Shown: positions 48,411 to 60,990 of the stretch, piece after piece | Numbering within the stretch: the stretch's first letter is position 1 | How the letters are laid out: each line of letters starts with the position of its first letter | Source: Marsupella aquatica | Taxonomy: Eukaryota; Marchantiophyta | Assembly (NCBI GenBank): GCA_973895155.1 | Contig: OZ316898.1 | Coordinates: 9,300,001 to 9,364,000, forward strand | Reading direction: 5' to 3' | Length of the DNA: 64,000 nucleotides | Made by a program: the position numbers and the translations under genes | The notes under the pieces: model-generated | What the model was told of the DNA's origin: nothing | Seen by the model: the letters and a program-made list of their open reading frames with translations, nothing else | Databases searched by the model: none

Positions 48411-50805
48411 TCTAAAAAAACGTGAGTTGAATGCAAAGTGGACGAAGCCGTCTTCAGCAAGCACGCGAGCAAGGAGTCGGGACTCGTGGACTCATGGAGG
48501 CGTCGGAAGCATTCATCAACTGCTGCTGTTCCTGTTGAAATGATGATGAGTGCAGCTTCTGCTGCTGTTCCTGCGGAGATGATAATGAGTGCAACTGCTG
48601 CTGCTAGGATGATGATGAGCAGCTCGGTTTAGCTCACCCAAGAGGGCTCCACAAAGCTATGGAGCAAGGAGGGGTTCGGAGGATTGGGTTGTGTGAGAGT
48701 GAGAGTTGAGGGGACCGACCACAGAAGACGTCGTCTGGCTTGAGCCGGCATGATTGACTGAGCAATTAATCGATCCAGGCCTTTGCTGCTGAGAATGAGT
48801 GGGAACTGGGAAGGGACGCATGGAATCTTGTCGGTGCCTGGCTGACGTGCTGACTGCTGACCTTCGGAGCTGCAAACGACGTGGAAAGAGAAAAAGCATA
48901 CATACATTCGATGATTCGATGAGTATGGGTACATCTCATCAGTTTTCGGAATTTCGGGCAGGCTTCATCTCCACGCAGTCCAGAGAGAGAGGGGAACTTG
49001 TGAACCTTTCGAGATTAAAAAAGCGAGCGAGAGATACCTTCTCATCAGAGTATCATCAATTCAAAGAGACCAGGTCAGTAAAAATTAGAGATACCATCAT
49101 CAATATCATCGACCAGCGACCAGCGACCAGCAGTAAGTTGTTGCCTGTACAGTCAGATTATTACTTATTGCGAGTACTACAGTGTGAAGATCAGTTCGAT
49201 GCTACCTGCTCTTTGACTAGAAGACTACAGTCCGAGAGCCCCACTTAACCCATTCCGCCATTCGCCTTTCAAACCGTTGTTTAGTGGCTCAGTGGCTGTT
49301 TACTTGGGACTCCTTTTGGGCAGGAGTGATCTCTCCAAGGAAGGTTCGTGTGTGCTTGTTTGCTGGACGGTCGTCCGGCTTTTTGGGTAGAGGGAGTGTA
49401 ACGTCTGCCTGAATGATTGCATTTTCTATTGGCCTCAATGTACGTTGATGCTAAAGTTGGCGAGCTGTGAATTGATTGAGACAATTCAAGAGAGAGAGTG
49501 AATAATAAGATCACTTCCTTTTCCTCTGTACTTCGCTGATTCCCTGATGCTTTGCTCCAGAGTGCAGACAGCACCTTCTCCTTGCCCAAATCTCCTTTCT
49601 GTACTCCATTATCGTCGAAGTGATAGTTTCACGAACCGTACTGATGAGCACTCTTGTGTTGTGATTCAAACATACGTTACCCACAAGAGGTTGTAGGAAC
49701 TTTCCCGCGTCCTATTTGTACTATTTTCGGTGTCGTCAGCTCCATATATCCAGTGAGTTCCGACGGACGACGTTGAGTGGTGGAAGATTAGTACTTCATC
49801 GAATTTCTCTATCGCGGAATTTTCTCTGCCATCGTTTCGTCGCGTCACATACAGTAACGTACATTATGAGCTTGAGTCACGTCTCTTTGCCTCTTCACAT
49901 TTGTATGTTCGAGCCTGAAATAATTCTTCGTCTCTGCAGCTTCCAGCAGCTCCTGCCTCCCATTCGTACTTTCCCTGTGCCTCCTTCGTTGTTGGGAAGT
50001 ACAGGAGTAGATGGTGCATACTCTGCAGCGTTGCTGCCGAGTCGTTGTCGGTGGATCTGGAAATCAGCTCCTGTCACTTCTAGAGGAGCGAAGTAGTTAC
50101 TAGACCTCCACCAGTGTGCCATTAGGAGTACCAGTCTAAGTACAGCAGTCAATACTCCATTCTCAGTAAATTTCAACCATCCTCCCCGACCTTGAAGATC
50201 TTCAGCAGCTCCCTCGCAATACCCGACCAGGTCACTCCACAGTCCACATGCCAAGGTGCTCATGTGCGCTGGTTCTGCGAATAAACTAGTGCAGAGAGCA
50301 GTCCCCATAGATTGCAAGGCTCTTTAACTGGCACAGAGGATCAATATCTGCTCTCTCAAGATTTACGGATTCCTCCTACTGTCGGGCAAATTTTGGGGGC
50401 AAAAGCTCTGGACGAGGCAAAGCAGGTAATAGTGTAGTCAGTCGTCAAAGCGGACTCTACATTTGGGGATTTGGAGCCGACTGTCTTCTGCTGTCAGCTT
50501 TCACAGTGGAGCGAGACGAAACTACTTCAAACTTGAAACCTGTCGTCTCGGGCTAGAAGCGGTAGGGAGAGACCGAGGGGTCGCACATGACGAGAAGGGT
50601 TTGGGGTAGCTCGTGATGCAGCAGCCGTCTCGTGCTTGTGACTCTCGAATTTGTGAAGATTTATGTCGGTTGTAATTGTGGTAGAAGTACAGTGAGGAAA
50701 CGAGCTGGGCCAGGGATGGTGAAGGTTAATGTGTCCGAAGATGTACATAATTTGACAACTCAGTAAACTGGGTTTAACAAGGAGAAACAACTGTTGGAGA
50801 ACAAA
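48411..50805. other. Intergenic, 5' side of the acidic-repeat gene
   Basis: A short GC-rich repeat at about 48515-48620 (GCTGCTGTTCCTG, ATGATGATGAGTGCA) gives a low-complexity Ala/Met frame. Frames of 149 codons (48799-49248, plus), 126 codons (49716-50096, plus) and 137 codons (50308-49895, minus, from an ATG) have no motif I recognise, so I do not call them genes. The 5' untranslated region of the next gene must lie in the last part. Confidence 0.4.
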
Positions 50806-53800
50806 ATGGAGAACTACAAGAAAGAGGGGAGACTGTCTCGGAGATTTTCATCTCGCAAGCGTCTGGGTTCACTGAAAACCAGGTTGAAGAGGTTCCTTTC
50901 TGATCGTTACGTCAAAGCTGGGGAAGGTGAGGATCATGACTTCCCCGCTACCGGTTCAGACTTGGACGTTGACGGCAGGAAAATCTCTTCTAATTCTCCT
51001 CTGGAGAGAAGCGGAGAGATTGAAAAATCTTCGGGCTCTGGTTTTTCCTCCGATAGTGACGAGGAGTCACCGTCTAAGTTGGAAACGATGGCGAACTCTG
51101 ATCCCAGCTCAGATTCCTCGGAGGAGAAGAAAAAGAAAAAAGTTTCATCAAAATCTAGTAGAAAGAAATTGAAACTGCAGGAAGATCGTCAAGAGTTCTT
51201 CAGGCTCCCACCTCTGGAGGAAACTCCTCCTACTTCTCCTCAAAGTAATCCTAGATTCTCAACTGAAGCTCAGAACGACTACGCACGGCTTTGGACACAT
51301 ACTAGTGCCCCCAACTCACCCGCGAATCTAGCCTACAACTTCAATCTCAACTACCGCGGTGGGGTTTCTTCTCCTGTGGCTCTAGTCCATTCCTTGAGTT
51401 CAAGAAATCGGGGGAAACATCCCAGCCAACTCTCAGAAATCGCCTATGCCTCTCCTCCAAGCTCTAGCAGCCTTGACCTCGACGTGCTCGGCGTAAAGTT
51501 GGAGGACATGACAGCTTCCCCAACGAAGACGACCCCCTCCTTGAAGCCGAACGGATTGCCAGTTGTTCATCATGATGAGGAACAAGGTAGGCCCTCAGTT
51601 CTCCCAGCGTCTTAACCTCTAGCTTCATTTTTGATACGGGGGATGAATAGGTAACATATCTCTTCGAGGTAAATGCACATTATCCAGCCCTGTAGATCTC
51701 TAAATTTGGACCACATCTCACGTTTCCTAATTCTTTTAATTTGTTACTGCACCGGGCATGGTCGACACTCGTAAGCACGACAGCTTGAGTCCAGGATGCA
51801 ATTTTCTTCATCAGTACTTCATCTCATTTGTCACGCGGCTTACAGCTGCGTACTCAGGTCCTTACCTTCATGAGCCGCTATTACTTGCAGGTGTGTGGAG
51901 GTGTGGAAGTTGTGGTTGGATTTATCCTAATCCCAACCCCAGTTTGCGCAACAGACGAGAACATGAGAATCACTGTGGAGAATTAAGCAAAGTGCAGCGC
52001 TGGCTGGGTGCACAGGACATCCAGGATGCACCAGGGAAAGGTGAGTAGTCGATGCGATGTTGGAATAGAAGTATTGAAGCTCTCTGCAACACATTTTGCA
52101 GACCCTTCTTACTTTTTGCACTCAACCGCCCTCGGGGATTTGTAGCGCTTGTTAAATTGTAATTTGCTCCTTGCTCAATAGGGGTTGTAGACCAGGCTTC
52201 TGATTCATTCCTTCACTATCGTCTTGTATGCAGGGGCTGTGGAATCAGAGGAGGATTCAGAAGTGTGGGAGGGATCTGGCTCACAGGCGACTGTCAGCAC
52301 AGCTGATCAGAATCCGATGGGAGAGATAGACGGAGAAGACAGTAACGAGCCTGATAAGCCAGTTGATCATTATGGATCTGTGGATCAGGGCAGGTTAGAC
52401 GATATGGAGTCTAATGATTCGCCAGATCATGCAGTTGCGGATGAGGGCCAGGGTGGGAGAAGTCCCAGTGCGGCTGCGAAGCCTGACGAAGTTGAGGACC
52501 AAAAGTTGAACAAGCTGCGCGAGTGGCCGTCTCTTGATGCTAGAACGAAAGATCAGATCATTGGAGATGAGATGCTGTCAAATGGGTCAAGCAATCATCG
52601 CGAAGTCACGGACCAAAGCAAGTTGGAAGATGTATCCACTGGGTCAAATTTTCATTATGGAATTGAGGAATTCAATAAGTTGGATGATTCGGCTTCCTTC
52701 ATAACCCCTGAAGTTGAGAACGAAAAGGACGTCGAAGTTCAGGCTGGCCAAGATCATGATGCATATGGGGATGAAGGCAATCGTGGGAAAATTCCCGATG
52801 CGGCCGCGAATCTTGACGAAGTTGAGGACCAGCAGTTGACCAGAGTGCCCGAGTGGCCAACTGTTGATGTTGGAACGAAAGATCAGAGCAGTGCAGATAA
52901 GATGCTGTCAAATGGGTCAAGCAATCTTCATGACGTCATGGACCAAAGCAAGTTGGAAGATGTGTCCAACGGGTCAAATTTTCATTATGGAATTGAGGAA
53001 TTCAATAACTTGGATGATTCGGCTTCATTCATAACCCCTGAAGCTGAGAACGAAAAGGACGTCGAAGTTCAGGCTGACCAAGATCATGATGCATATGGGG
53101 ATGAGGACAATCGTGGGAAAATTCCCGATGCGGCCGCAAATCTTGACGAAGTTGAGGACCAGCAGTTGAACAGAGTGCCCGAGTGGCCAATTGTTGATGT
53201 TGGAACGAAAGATCAGAGCAGTGCAGATAAGATGCTGTCAAATGGGTCAAGCAATCTTCATGACGTCATGGACCAAAGCAAGTTGGAAGATGTGTCCAAT
53301 GGGTCAAGTGCTTATGATGGAATTGAGGAAGTCAGTAACGTGGATGATGCGGCTTCCTTCATAACTCTTGAATCTGAGAACGAAAAGGAAGTCGAAGTTC
53401 AGGCCGACCAAGAGCATGATACATTTGGAGATGAAGTCAATGGCGGGAGCAGTCCCAATTCGGCCGCGAATCCTGGTGAAGTTGAGGACCAAAAGTTGAA
53501 GAGATTGCCCGAGCGGCCAAGTCTTCATGTTGGAACGAACGATCGGAGCAGTGCAGATGAGATGCTGACAAATGGGTCAAGCAATCGTCACGAAGTCACG
53601 GACCACTTGAAGTTGGAAGATGTGTCCATTGGTTTAAGTGGTGGTTATGGAATTGAAGAAGTCAGAAAGTTGGATGATTCTGCTTCCTCCATAACCCCTG
53701 AAGCTGAGAACGAAACGGGCGTCGAAGTTCGGACTGACCAAGATCATGATACATTTGGGGATGAGGGCAAAGATGGGAAAAGTCCCAATGCGGCCGCGAA

Positions 53801-56800
53801 TCTTGGCGAAGTTGAGGACCAGCAGTTGAACAGAGTGCCCGAGTGGCTAACTCTTGATGCTGGAACGAGAGATCAGAGCAGTGCAGATGAGATGCCGACA
53901 AATGGTTCAGCCAATCATCATGAAGTCACGGACCACAAAAAGTTGGAAGATGTGTCGAACGTGTCACTTGCTCATGATGGAATTGAGGAAGTCATTAAGT
54001 TGGATGATTCAGCGCCTGAAGTTGAGAGCGAAAAGGACGATTCTGTAGAAGTTAAGGCTGACCAAGACCATGATGCAGTCGGGGATGGTGAAAATGGCGG
54101 GCTGAGTCCCAGAGCGGCTGCGAATCCTGACGAAGTTGATTACCAGCAGTTGAACAGAATGCTCGAGTGGCCAAGTCTCGATGATAGAACGAAAGATCAG
54201 AGCCTTGCAGATGAAACGCTGTCAAGTGGGTCAACCAACCATCATGAAGCTACGGACCACAGCAAGTTGGAAGATCGGTCCACTTCTCATCATGGAATTG
54301 AGGAAGTCAGTAAGTTGGATGATGCGGCTTCGTTCAGAACCCCTGAAGTTGAGAACGACGGTGCAGAGGCCGTAGAAGTTAAGGCTGAACAAGAGGAAAT
54401 AAATGGTAATGTTAAATCGTCTCATGACAGTATTGCAGGTTTTAAGGAAGATGGCAATGCCAATCGAGATTTTAATGACCATCTGAACCATCCTGATGAT
54501 ATTGGGCTCACGGAGGTGCCGGAAGTCCATAGGGAGGAATCAGTCCTCACAAGTGACACTGGAGTACGGGGTGAAGAGGGCATTGAAAATGTGAGGAACG
54601 AGGATGACTTAGACAACCAGTTGCCTGGCGATGATGGATTGAGCGAGGAGGCAGTAGCTGTCAAAGTGGAACCCAGAATTATCACACATAAGGGAAGGCC
54701 GATTGTTTTGGCAGGAGTAGTACGAGAGCCTGACCTCATGGAGCCAAGCCCGTCTAGAGATCTCCAGTGCAGCGAAACAGAATCTGAAAGGAGAGATACC
54801 GAAGCATTGAAATCAGTAGCGTCTGAAATGAAAAATATGGACATGGTGATACCAAAGTGGACTGAACTTTCACATTCTCAAAATAGCTGTTTGGAACCAG
54901 AAGAAGATACCAAGGCCGATGGCATTGTTTCAGACGAAAGAAGTGAACAGAAAGTGTCAGAGAGTGATGGTGTGGAAGGGAATTCGACCCGCGAGTTGCC
55001 TTCCCAGGAGAATGGCATCACGACAGAAAATGGGTGGACAGCTGGTGGACCTCCCAGTCCATTTGAGGAGGCGCCAAAGTCGGTGAATAGTTTGATCACC
55101 TCTCAGGACGACGGAGATACCTCTCTTCCTATGGAGAAATACTGGGCAGGTATGACAAGAAGTGAGTACTTGCTTGTAGAAGTTTTCCTATTGCTCATTG
55201 AGTGATTACCGTTACGCGCAGATTCTATAATCTTGAACAATTCATGTTATTGCTGCAGAATATTTAAAGGAAGTTAATTCCATTAGACAATAGCAAATTA
55301 ATAGCTGCCTTCTAGCTAACTGATGTACGGGTTTACGTTTCTCAGCCAAAGAGGTGGAAGGGTGAACACTTTTCTCTCGCAATTCCCAATGTGGTCATTC
55401 TCTAATTGCAATTCCCAAGGTCCGATTGTGTAGAATGCATCGTTTTACGATTATGAGTCGTTCGTTCTGCAGAATTGCAAGTACCCCTTCTTGGAGATAC
55501 CCCAAGGAAAGAAGTCGTTGGGGTTAAACAGAGGCCTGGAATATTTTTAATTTTTGAGCTATCCAATTTATAAGTGCATTCTTTCTGTCCAAATGTCTCT
55601 TAGTCCAAAACATAAAGGCTTCAAGCGGGTTCTTCTGGTTTGGGCTGACGTGCATGAACCCCTTACCTGCAGATATAGAAGAAGACGGTGCAGAGATTGC
55701 CAAGCCAATGCCAGGAAGGACCGGGCACGTTCATGAGGTTCCTTTGGATGAGGATGAATCAGTCAGGTATTTGCAACGCTTCAAACAGGAACCTCCGGTG
55801 AAGGAGGAAGCAATTGAAGAATGCCCTTCTGGGTTTTCCACAATGGAATTCCATCTTGTAGATCACCCTAATAAGGAAAGAACTTCAGAGTCTTTGCCTG
55901 CATCTGTGCCAGCTTTGCATCATGATTTGCCTCCTTCACTCGGAGTCTTGTCATCTCACGAGGAGATCACTAGTGTCATTGACAGACCTGAGACATCACT
56001 GACGCAAGAGCCTCAAGTCCTGAAGGACGCCAATGAGAGAGGAAGTTACAATAGTCTACCGGAGCTACTACCAGCCTACTCCTGCGGACCAATCCCAGTG
56101 CATAATCATCCTCCCGTGGACATGGATGAGTCTGCTGGAATGGAACAACACGAGGAACCCAGTGCCGGTAGTGGTACTCGGGGTGGTACTGCATCATTGA
56201 CTCGAGAGCCTCAAGCTTTGAAGGGCGCTGAAGAGAAAAGAAGTTGGAATTGCCTATCACTGCTATTGCCTGCTCTTAGATGGGGACCAATCCCAGTGTT
56301 TACTCATCCTCCCCCGGATACATATGAGTTTTCAGGGGAGGGCCAATACGAGGAAGCTCCTGCAGGTAGTCCTAGTGTATCAGAGACACAAGAGCCTCAA
56401 GCCCCTGAGGACGGTGGAGAGAATAGAAGTTCTAACTGTCTACCCGGGGTACTACCTACTTTTTCATGGCGATCATCACCCCAAGCTCCCACAGGGCGTA
56501 TTGACGAGGTTCCCTTAGATGACGACGAAGGCTTACAATCTTCTCATCTTGAAGCACAAGAGTGGGGAACCTGTACGTGTTTACCGCTTTTGTTCCCAGC
56601 CTTTCACTGGGGATTTACCAGGACAACATACGGAAAAGGTTAGGAGTTACACACTTTGTTCGCCAGACCTGTCATGGCCTACTGCATTATTCTTTACAGC
56701 CATAATAGTATCATCTCGTATGTGTCCTATTTTGGCAATGCGTGCTGTTCATACCTACGCGGTAGAAGATGGTATACCTCTTCCCATCGGAGATATTTAG

Positions 56801-57090
56801 AAATTGTTTACTTACCGCTGGGTTCCATAAAAGAGTGTGTAGTGATATTTTGGGGAATTTGGCTTCAGGGCTACAAGAACCTCTTCTTCCCCAAGACCCA
56901 CCTGCAGCGGGGGCAGTGCCGTTGGACAATACCTCAACTCATGCGATGCAGACAACAGGTGGGTGCCAAACTTATCTTCATGCAATGGCAAGGACAGTGC
57001 AGCTTTGTCTCTGATGTCATTTTCATACTTACATCCTCGTATTTTGCAGGACCAGATCTTGAAGGTGTCTCGTTTTCCCACCAAGTTTGA
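50806..57090 (+). CDS. Large acidic repeat protein with a C2HC-type finger
   Basis: Protein of unknown function, about 1647 residues in this model. Exons are 50806-51586, 51891-52040, 52234-55149, 55673-56638, 56869-56958 and 57050-57090. Every intron is phase 1, with GT/AG borders. Exon 1 is basic at its start (RLSRRFSSRKRLGSLKTRLK), then Ser-rich. Exon 2 holds CGSCGWIYPNPNPSLRNRRE followed by HENHC; Cys265, Cys268, His285 and Cys289 could bind zinc. This PNPxPS...RRxH setting reminds me of a finger in plant dentin-sialophosphoprotein-like proteins, though I am not certain. Exon 3 is a very acidic tandem array of 110-residue units. Exon 4 has three or four units of about 65 residues around CLPLLFPAFHWG. 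The first ATG of the frame is at 50806; an upstream TTG is not a likely start. An alternative 3' end is described at 57050-58558. Low complexity suggests a scaffold or cytoskeletal role, but this is guesswork. Confidence 0.75.
52500..54410 (+). repeat. Six 330-bp coding repeats in exon 3 of the acidic gene
   Basis: GAACGAAAGATCAG or a close variant recurs at 52543, 52873, 53203, 53533, 53863 and 54187, so the period is 330 bp (the last is 324). Each unit encodes about 110 residues running from GTKDQSSADKMLSNGSSN to EVEDQQLNRVPEWP. Units 2 and 3 are nearly identical and so the most recent copies. The length preserves frame. Confidence 0.95.
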
Positions 57091-58558
57091 TCGGATTTCC
57101 GGGATTGGATCGTTCGAGTATTGGAAGAAGGATTGGCCGTCGTGCCATCTAGACCAGGTTGTTTATATGACTTCGTACCCATTTGAACTTGATTGAATAT
57201 GCATGCGCCTGTTCCTCTTCTCACATCTCATTTTGCACTCGTCTTGATGTGACAAAATTATCTTGTCCTAAATTGTCACTTTCAATGATTGTATCTTCCG
57301 TTTCTCTGCTTTTTGTAATGATAGGAACTTCATTGGCGTTTATGGATATCAAGCTTGTGAGTTATGTAGACGAGCCGATTATGGTTGTTGACCACCACTT
57401 TGATTTTGTCTCTGACAGCTTTATGATATATACTTGCGTGAGTGCTGTGGATACGGAACTTTGCCTCGATGGCAGTGACAGTAGTGGATCCCCCTTCTAT
57501 AATAAACGACGGCGACAGCCCTCAAATTCGAGAGTCCGAAGATTTTCACATTAAAGGCATCGTTTCCAGTCAGGAAACTTTAACGTTCACCGGTACTGTT
57601 AAGAAGCTACAACCTGAATTGGCGCCGTTGAACACCTCCAACGGTGATGCAGTCTCATCCACAGACTCGTCCTATTTGTCTGCCGGGGCGGTCATGAGCC
57701 AGGACAACCTCCTGTAGAATCCAGGCCGGTTCTAGAAGGAGATCTCAGTGATTTCAAACACGTTGCACAAGTAATTGCCGACCACCTAGGCGAAGACAAG
57801 CAGAAGCATGGAAACCGGTCTTACATTGTTTCCCAACCTGTTCGCCGATCAGTGGACGGTACTGGGGAAATATGTAATTGGCCTACCATCAGTGTCCAAG
57901 TTTCTCTTGTACGACGTGTTCCGAGATCATCAAGTGTCTGCAGGTATGTTTTCATTTTCGGATAATGGTCCAGGTATTTGTAACATTCAGTTTCTCCTCT
58001 CATGTACATATAGACCAGTGACGCGATTAGCTCGAATTTATGTACTTATTTCCGGTACCTTGGCCATTTTCTCTCCATCTCTTGTATGCACCACCTGTTC
58101 AAAAGCTCATGAGAGGAATTGCATTATTAGCCACTGCTGTAGGTACTCGCAATAAGCGATTGCAGGATCTCGTGTTAAGCAGTCTTTCTGAACTATGACC
58201 GATAAGGATGTCGTCTGTACGCTAAAATAGATTTCAATTTTAAATATCCCTGGTCACTGGTAAGTGGGCAACATCATTGCTTTCAAAATTCTGACAAATG
58301 TGTACCCGAGAGACTTCTGATTCGTCTGTCCAACTTTTCTTTCGCAGACCCATGGTTTCTAGGGACAGAAGTTGGTGTCATTACGACCCCACTACTCGGC
58401 AGAGCTTCGCAAAAGCAGAGACAATTGTCAAAATTGATCATACTGAAATCAGTATTGCAGCAGAGGGGGCCAGCAGTGCAGAGGCTGCAGCTGAAGCAAC
58501 TGCTATTGCACATGGCCAAAACCCAAGCCCAAGCCCAAGTGAAGGTGAAGCCCTTTAG
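57050..58558 (+). CDS. Alternative 3' exons of the acidic-repeat gene
   Basis: If exon 6 ends at the donor after 57064, further exons join in phase: 57476-57643, 57703-57943 and 58348-58558. They end at a TAG and bring the protein to about 1845 residues. The encoded segments are acidic and Ser/Pro/Ala-rich like the rest (SEDFHIKGIVSSQETLTF, FKHVAQVIADHLGEDKQK, AEGASSAEAAAEATAIAHGQ). The weak point is the intron at 57644-57702, only 59 bp and short for plants. The region could instead be a separate small gene or decayed coding sequence. Confidence 0.4.
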
Positions 58559-60243
58559 AATCCTTGAAGAGTATGGTTCATGGAGGTCTAGATGTGACAC
58601 TTGTCATTCTGCCAGTTGTGGCATCAGCAGCTGGAGGTGAGGCGAAAACAAGTGAGTAACTCCTCATTTCCTTAGCTTCGTGTAGAGGGATCTTGTCTCT
58701 TGGATGATTTCCGTGTTACTGATGCAAGCTCATTTGGCATATGCTGGTTTTGAAGCATGTCTCTCGAATGATTCTTACAATACCGGCAATATCAGTCCAG
58801 ACCAATATTTTTCATGTAACTTTGAAATTGCACTTAACAGTTCTAGCTGTAGCTGCTCCGTTCAGGAAGTGGTGAAGGTTTCACAGAAGTCCTTTTCTGA
58901 ACTTTATATCTTGATCTGTTTCGGATGTTCAGATAATGTTTCTGTAGTACAACAACCGGACACAGTTTCAGGCAGAGGGTGGAGAGGGTTTTACCCAATG
59001 ATATCTTGCCTTCATCTCCTTAATATTCTTCGAGGCTCTTTCTCCGATAACATATGCGTTCTCGTTTAGATATACAACAAATTAACTTTGAAATTGCTGC
59101 AACTTCGCGGTTGCATTGGTCTCGTTGTACTGATGGGGGCTGCAAGTGCCATATTTCCACGAGATTCTTAGCATCCATCGCAGGTTTTGGAACAGGAAAC
59201 CTTGTAGCACAGGTGCTTGATCATATGGATTTTCTATTGTACTAAATTGTGGCATGTAGAAAGATGGTGAGTGGACTTAAGTCCCAAATGATTATTAAGA
59301 AGGATGTTGGCAGAAACTTGCCTCTCAGATTAGATTGACCTCACATCTATCAGCCCTTTAGTTGTCTACTTCAGTGTAGAACCATCTCGTGATGGTTGAC
59401 GACTGAATTGGGAAAACCTGGTTACGAGGTATGGACCGGAACAGCTTGTATATCCTGCAGTTTTGGATGAGTGATAAGCCAGTTGACCGAGAGAAGGGAC
59501 ATTCCCTCATTTATGTTTACATGTACGTGTATGTTGATATTTTAGGCTTTCATTAACACTTCGGAGCTTTTCAAGTGATTATTCTTACTTGGGTTCATTT
59601 GAGTAAAGAGAACCTTGATCAATAAATGCTGAAGAGAAAGAAAAAACCCACGAACCTATCGATGTGACAAAATATGCTGGTTTTGGATGAGTTTATGTGC
59701 AGCTTCTTATTAGGGCCTACTTTCAGGCATTAAATGGTCATTGTTTAGGGTCTCTTCTATCTTCTTTTGGGGCTATTGTCCCTGGAAAGCTTATCTACTT
59801 CTTGTCTGGCACTGGGCAAGAAATTCTGGCTGTCTGATACATTGATTCTCGTACTTGATCTCTCGCCCTTTGCAAATACATTTGAACTACAAAATTAGGA
59901 GAATCGGTGATGACAGGTTCTTTGGCATTGTATTTGAATGTGGAGCGACACTTCATTGCCTATTTCTGCACTGTGATCGTTTTGGCGCTACTCTGTGCCT
60001 CGCAGGTAAGAAGCTTGATCGAGTCGGTCTTTTGGACGTCCCGCGATGATGATGATGTAAGAAAAGAAGTGTGGGAGACTTCTTCTGCGCTCGAGGCGAC
60101 GGCATTGCCGTGTTAGATATGAAAAAATGAAAAAACGAGGCGGTGTCGCTAACGTGCAGTGCGACCCATCTTGAAGATCGCCAGTATGATCAGCCCGTGG
60201 AGAAATACGATGCAATGAAGTGCTGCCGACTGGATCGGTTGGT
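58559..60243. other. Intergenic, possible unassigned exon
   Basis: No gene called. A plus-strand frame at 59910-60116 encodes a hydrophobic stretch (HFIAYFCTVIVLALLCAS) followed by an acidic Asp run. It could be a membrane-anchoring exon but has no assigned partner exons. Frames at 58704-59069 lack motifs. Confidence 0.3.
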
Positions 60244-60448
60244 TGACCGAGTGTTCTTCACCTTCTGGGAGTCCGATTTGGCGACACTTCATTGCGTGTT
60301 TACATCTACGTGAAGTTTTTCAGTTCGGCTCCAATTAAGAATGGTGTGACCGAGTGTTCTTCACCTTCTGGGAGTCCGATTTGGCGACACTTCATTGCGT
60401 GTTTACATCTACGTGAAGTTTTTCAGTTCGGCTCCAATTAAGAATGGT
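60244..60448. repeat. Perfect 102-bp tandem duplication
   Basis: Copies 60244-60345 and 60346-60448 start TGACCGAGTGTTCTTC and look identical throughout. This implies a very recent event or an assembly artefact. Confidence 0.92.
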
Positions 60449-60865
60449 CGAAATTGGCGGAGCGGACTGTAAGCACGGAACTGGCACCGCAGTGCCACTT
60501 CCAGATCGCGGTGGGAAGGACGTCAATATCACTAGAAGAAGAATTCAACTGTTGGAGTTGAATTCGAGTATAATCGATCGAAGAGGAGCTATTCGGTCAT
60601 TTTCGCTATGTAGGGACTAACTCAACTAGTTGTGATTTTAGTCTCACATAAAGGGTGCTTGATCGCTATTGTAGCTCCTTCAAAGGTGCATAAAAATGAC
60701 CTTCAGAATCTTCGTTGACTTCTATACTTGAATGGTCGAAACAACATGCACAGCAACCCTCAATACTCAAAAAACAGAGCCCTCATCACAAATTGAAAGA
60801 ACAATTACAACATAAAAGAATTCAATGAAAAGAAAAATTCCAAAGAGTATAAAGGTGAAAATACT
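60449..60865. other. Intergenic 3' of the fungal-like gene
   Basis: Probably includes the 3' untranslated region of the minus-strand gene that stops at 60953. A short inverted GAATTCAACTG/CAGTTGAATTC-like word lies near 60541-60562. Confidence 0.35.
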
Positions 60866-60872
60866 ATCTTGA

Positions 60873-60990
60873 CTACTGGGGTCGAGCCCCACCTCCCACA
60901 CGTCTGGTTCCTAACTACTGGGGTCGAGACCCACCTCCCACACGTCCAGTTCTTAACTACTGGTGTCGAGCCCCACCTCCCACACGTCCT
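60873..60990. repeat. Three tandem copies of about 48 bp containing the end of a gene
   Basis: ACTGGxGTCGAGxCCCACCT followed by CCCACACGTC occurs at about 60879, 60918 and 60959. The rightmost copy is the coding 3' end and stop codon of the minus-strand gene 61828-60953. The other two are non-coding copies of that end placed downstream of the stop. Confidence 0.9.

Noticed and set aside
49716-50317. Overlapping 126-codon plus and 137-codon minus frames
   Set aside because: No motif, and neither joins to neighbouring exons.
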